A stretch of 64,000 nt of DNA from Nitrincola alkalisediminis. GTDB lineage: Bacteria > Pseudomonadota > Gammaproteobacteria > Pseudomonadales > Balneatricaceae. Made by a program: the position numbers and the translations under genes. How positions within the stretch are numbered: the first letter of the stretch is position 1; every line of letters begins with the position of its first letter. The stretch covers positions 1-64,000 of the forward strand of contig NZ_VYTY01000001.1 of the NCBI RefSeq assembly GCF_009821115.1, in the 5' to 3' direction. The notes under the pieces were generated by a model that did not search any database, was not told where the DNA came from, and saw nothing but the letters and a program-made list of their open reading frames with translations. Of this stretch, positions 62,791 through 64,000 are shown piece by piece.

Positions 62791-62954
62791 TGGGTTGGGG
62801 TCTTAAGGTGTACTCGCTTGTGCACAGTGGGTTTGGTGTTAGGTTAGCAGCTGGTGTGAGGACAGTCATTTAACTTTTATCTATTGCTTCAGGCTGGAGA
62901 TTCGTTTATCAAGGATAGAGCGTTGCTTTTTAGACACGGAGGCAGTGATTGATA

Positions 62955-64000
62955 ATGAAAGCAGAGTATCCAAGGTATTATGACTATTGGGGTAAAATCA
63001 GTAAGGAAGCTGAAAAATCAGGCTTCGATGATTTTCATTTGCTTGTCTACCACAGTCTTGACGTGGCAGCTGTTGGTTGGCACCTGCTGAGCGAGCAATC
63101 GAGTTTGTGCCAGGATTTGGCGGGTTTTCTGGGTATTACTCCCAGTGAGCTGAGATCACTTTTTACTTTTGCTCTTTTGTTGCACGACCTTGGCAAATTT
63201 TCAGCTGCATTTCAAAATCTTTATCCCCTCGAGAAACTGAATCTTCCTCCTCAGACGTCGGCAAGGCCGTATGACGGTAAGTTGGCACGCCATGATCGGT
63301 TGGGATGGGGGATTTGGAAAATAGCTTCTGATAAAGAGCTATTTAGTCTTAACCACTTTATCAATAGAGACCTTCCTGGCCGAACCTTGAATAGAACCCT
63401 AGAGGTCTTGCTAGATTGCAGTTGGGGACACCATGGCAAGCCAATTTTGCATGGTCCATTCATTGACCTTGAAGACTATTGTGTTGATGCAAATATTTCA
63501 GATGCTGTTTCCTTTATTCAGGATGCCAGTCAGCTTGTTGAGTTAAGTTGGCCACCTCAGTTATTTGAAAAAGAAACGCTTTCACGGCTGAGGCAGGTGA
63601 GTTGGCATTTGGCCGGGCTTGCCGTGCTATGCGACTGGCTTGGCTCTAATACCAGCTATTTCCCCTATTGCGCTGAAAAAAAAGCACTCGCGTCGTATTG
63701 GTCTGAAGCCCTTCAAAAAGCACAAACAGCTGCGCAGCAGACAGATCTTTTTAATGCCTATGCCGTGCAGCCATTTTCAAGCTTTGAGCAGCACTTTAAC
63801 TACTCGCCTACGCCTTTGCAGCACTGGTCTGCTAGTGTGGAGATCGAATCAGGACCACAGTTGTTTATCCTTGAGGATGTAACTGGTGCAGGTAAAACCG
63901 AAGCAGCACTCTGTTTGACTCACCGCCTTATGGCAGCAGGATTGGCCGACGGCTTTTACTTTGGTTTGCCATCCATGGCGACGTCTAATGCCATGTTTGA
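62955..64000 (+). CDS. cas3: Cas3 nuclease-helicase, type I-E, cut by the window end
   Basis: The frame runs off the right edge (348 codons visible). It has the N-terminal HD nuclease: YYDYWGKISKEAEK, H33 in YHSLD, H77-D78 in LLLHDLGKF, H159-H160 in GHHGKP and DWLGSN at 227-232. The SF2 helicase Walker A (TGAGKTEAA, 310-318) follows, then FGLPSMATSNAMF. The N-terminal YWGK and LLxYHxLDVAAV pattern matches type I-E Cas3, which degrades DNA after Cascade recruitment. No repeats or other cas genes are visible, so the rest lies to the right. Confidence 0.9.
   Translation, partial: MKAEYPRYYDYWGKISKEAEKSGFDDFHLLVYHSLDVAAVGWHLLSEQSSLCQDLAGFLGITPSELRSLFTFALLLHDLGKFSAAFQNLYPLEKLNLPPQTSARPYDGKLARHDRLGWGIWKIASDKELFSLNHFINRDLPGRTLNRTLEVLLDCSWGHHGKPILHGPFIDLEDYCVDANISDAVSFIQDASQLVELSWPPQLFEKETLSRLRQVSWHLAGLAVLCDWLGSNTSYFPYCAEKKALASYWSEALQKAQTAAQQTDLFNAYAVQPFSSFEQHFNYSPTPLQHWSASVEIESGPQLFILEDVTGAGKTEAALCLTHRLMAAGLADGFYFGLPSMATSNAMF

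Overview
The window is chromosomal DNA of a flagellated, probably marine gammaproteobacterium. I base that on the flagellar gene order with FlgM/FlgN, CheV and CheR, sigma-54 and sigma-28 flagellar promoters, a Gram-negative (class GN) sortase module, and the MesD/MesX, NorR and KatG sets. The genus cannot be fixed from the sequence alone.

Layout. (1) 1-6.8 kb looks like an integron cassette array, all genes on the + strand. It has attC-like sites, and three cassettes have matching complementary 7-base boundaries (GTTATAG/CTATAAC, GTTAGAA/TTCTAAC, GTTATGC/ACATAAC). Cargo includes a SIR2-domain protein, an alpha/beta hydrolase broken by a TGA stop, a SHOCT protein and unknown proteins. The array is damaged by a group II intron remnant lodged in an attC and by two decayed IS1182-family elements. 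(2) 6.8-11.3 kb is one 1506-residue protein with an N-terminal PD-(D/E)XK nuclease-like domain and a STAND-type NTPase, resembling Avs antiphage proteins. (3) 11.36-12.03 kb is a junction made of a heptamer repeat and fragments of yoeB, mesD and relBE. (4) 12.0-17.0 kb is a sortase island: CreB/CreC-type two-component genes, a VIT/vWA sortase target with a cre-tag-like site upstream, and a class GN sortase. Both ends are spliced into broken genes (relE and marR). (5) 17.3-20.6 kb has a tautomerase, yefM-yoeB with its operators, and the mesD-mesX methionine synthase pair. (6) 20.9-28.0 kb has katG, a secreted nuclease, a flavoprotein of the sulfide:quinone reductase type with a small membrane protein, a pseudo-receiver/TPR protein and tRNA-Arg(CCU).

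(7) 28.0-43.3 kb is a flagellar/chemotaxis block: flgN, flgM and flgA on the minus strand, then cheV, cheR and flgBCDEFGHIJKL on the plus strand, with recognisable sigma-54 and sigma-28 promoters. (8) 43.4-45.8 kb encodes a GGDEF-EAL protein with a degenerate GGDEF motif. (9) 45.9-48.4 kb is modABC. (10) 49.1-52.8 kb is a nitric-oxide response cluster: nnrS, a short YbaN-like gene, norR and a ytfE/dnrN-type repair gene, with NorR-like sites and a sigma-54 promoter in the norR-ytfE gap. (11) 52.9-58.9 kb holds an epimerase, a second heptamer repeat, a creD remnant, allophanate hydrolase with a GntR regulator, an MFS transporter and hisI. (12) 59-62.8 kb has a hybrid histidine kinase and a diguanylate cyclase. 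(13) The window ends inside cas3 of a type I-E CRISPR-Cas locus; no CRISPR array is visible here.

Together the left 11 kb is accessory DNA rich in likely defence genes, 12-17 kb is an independently acquired surface-protein module, and most of the rest is ordinary core genome. All family assignments come from motif recognition without database searches.
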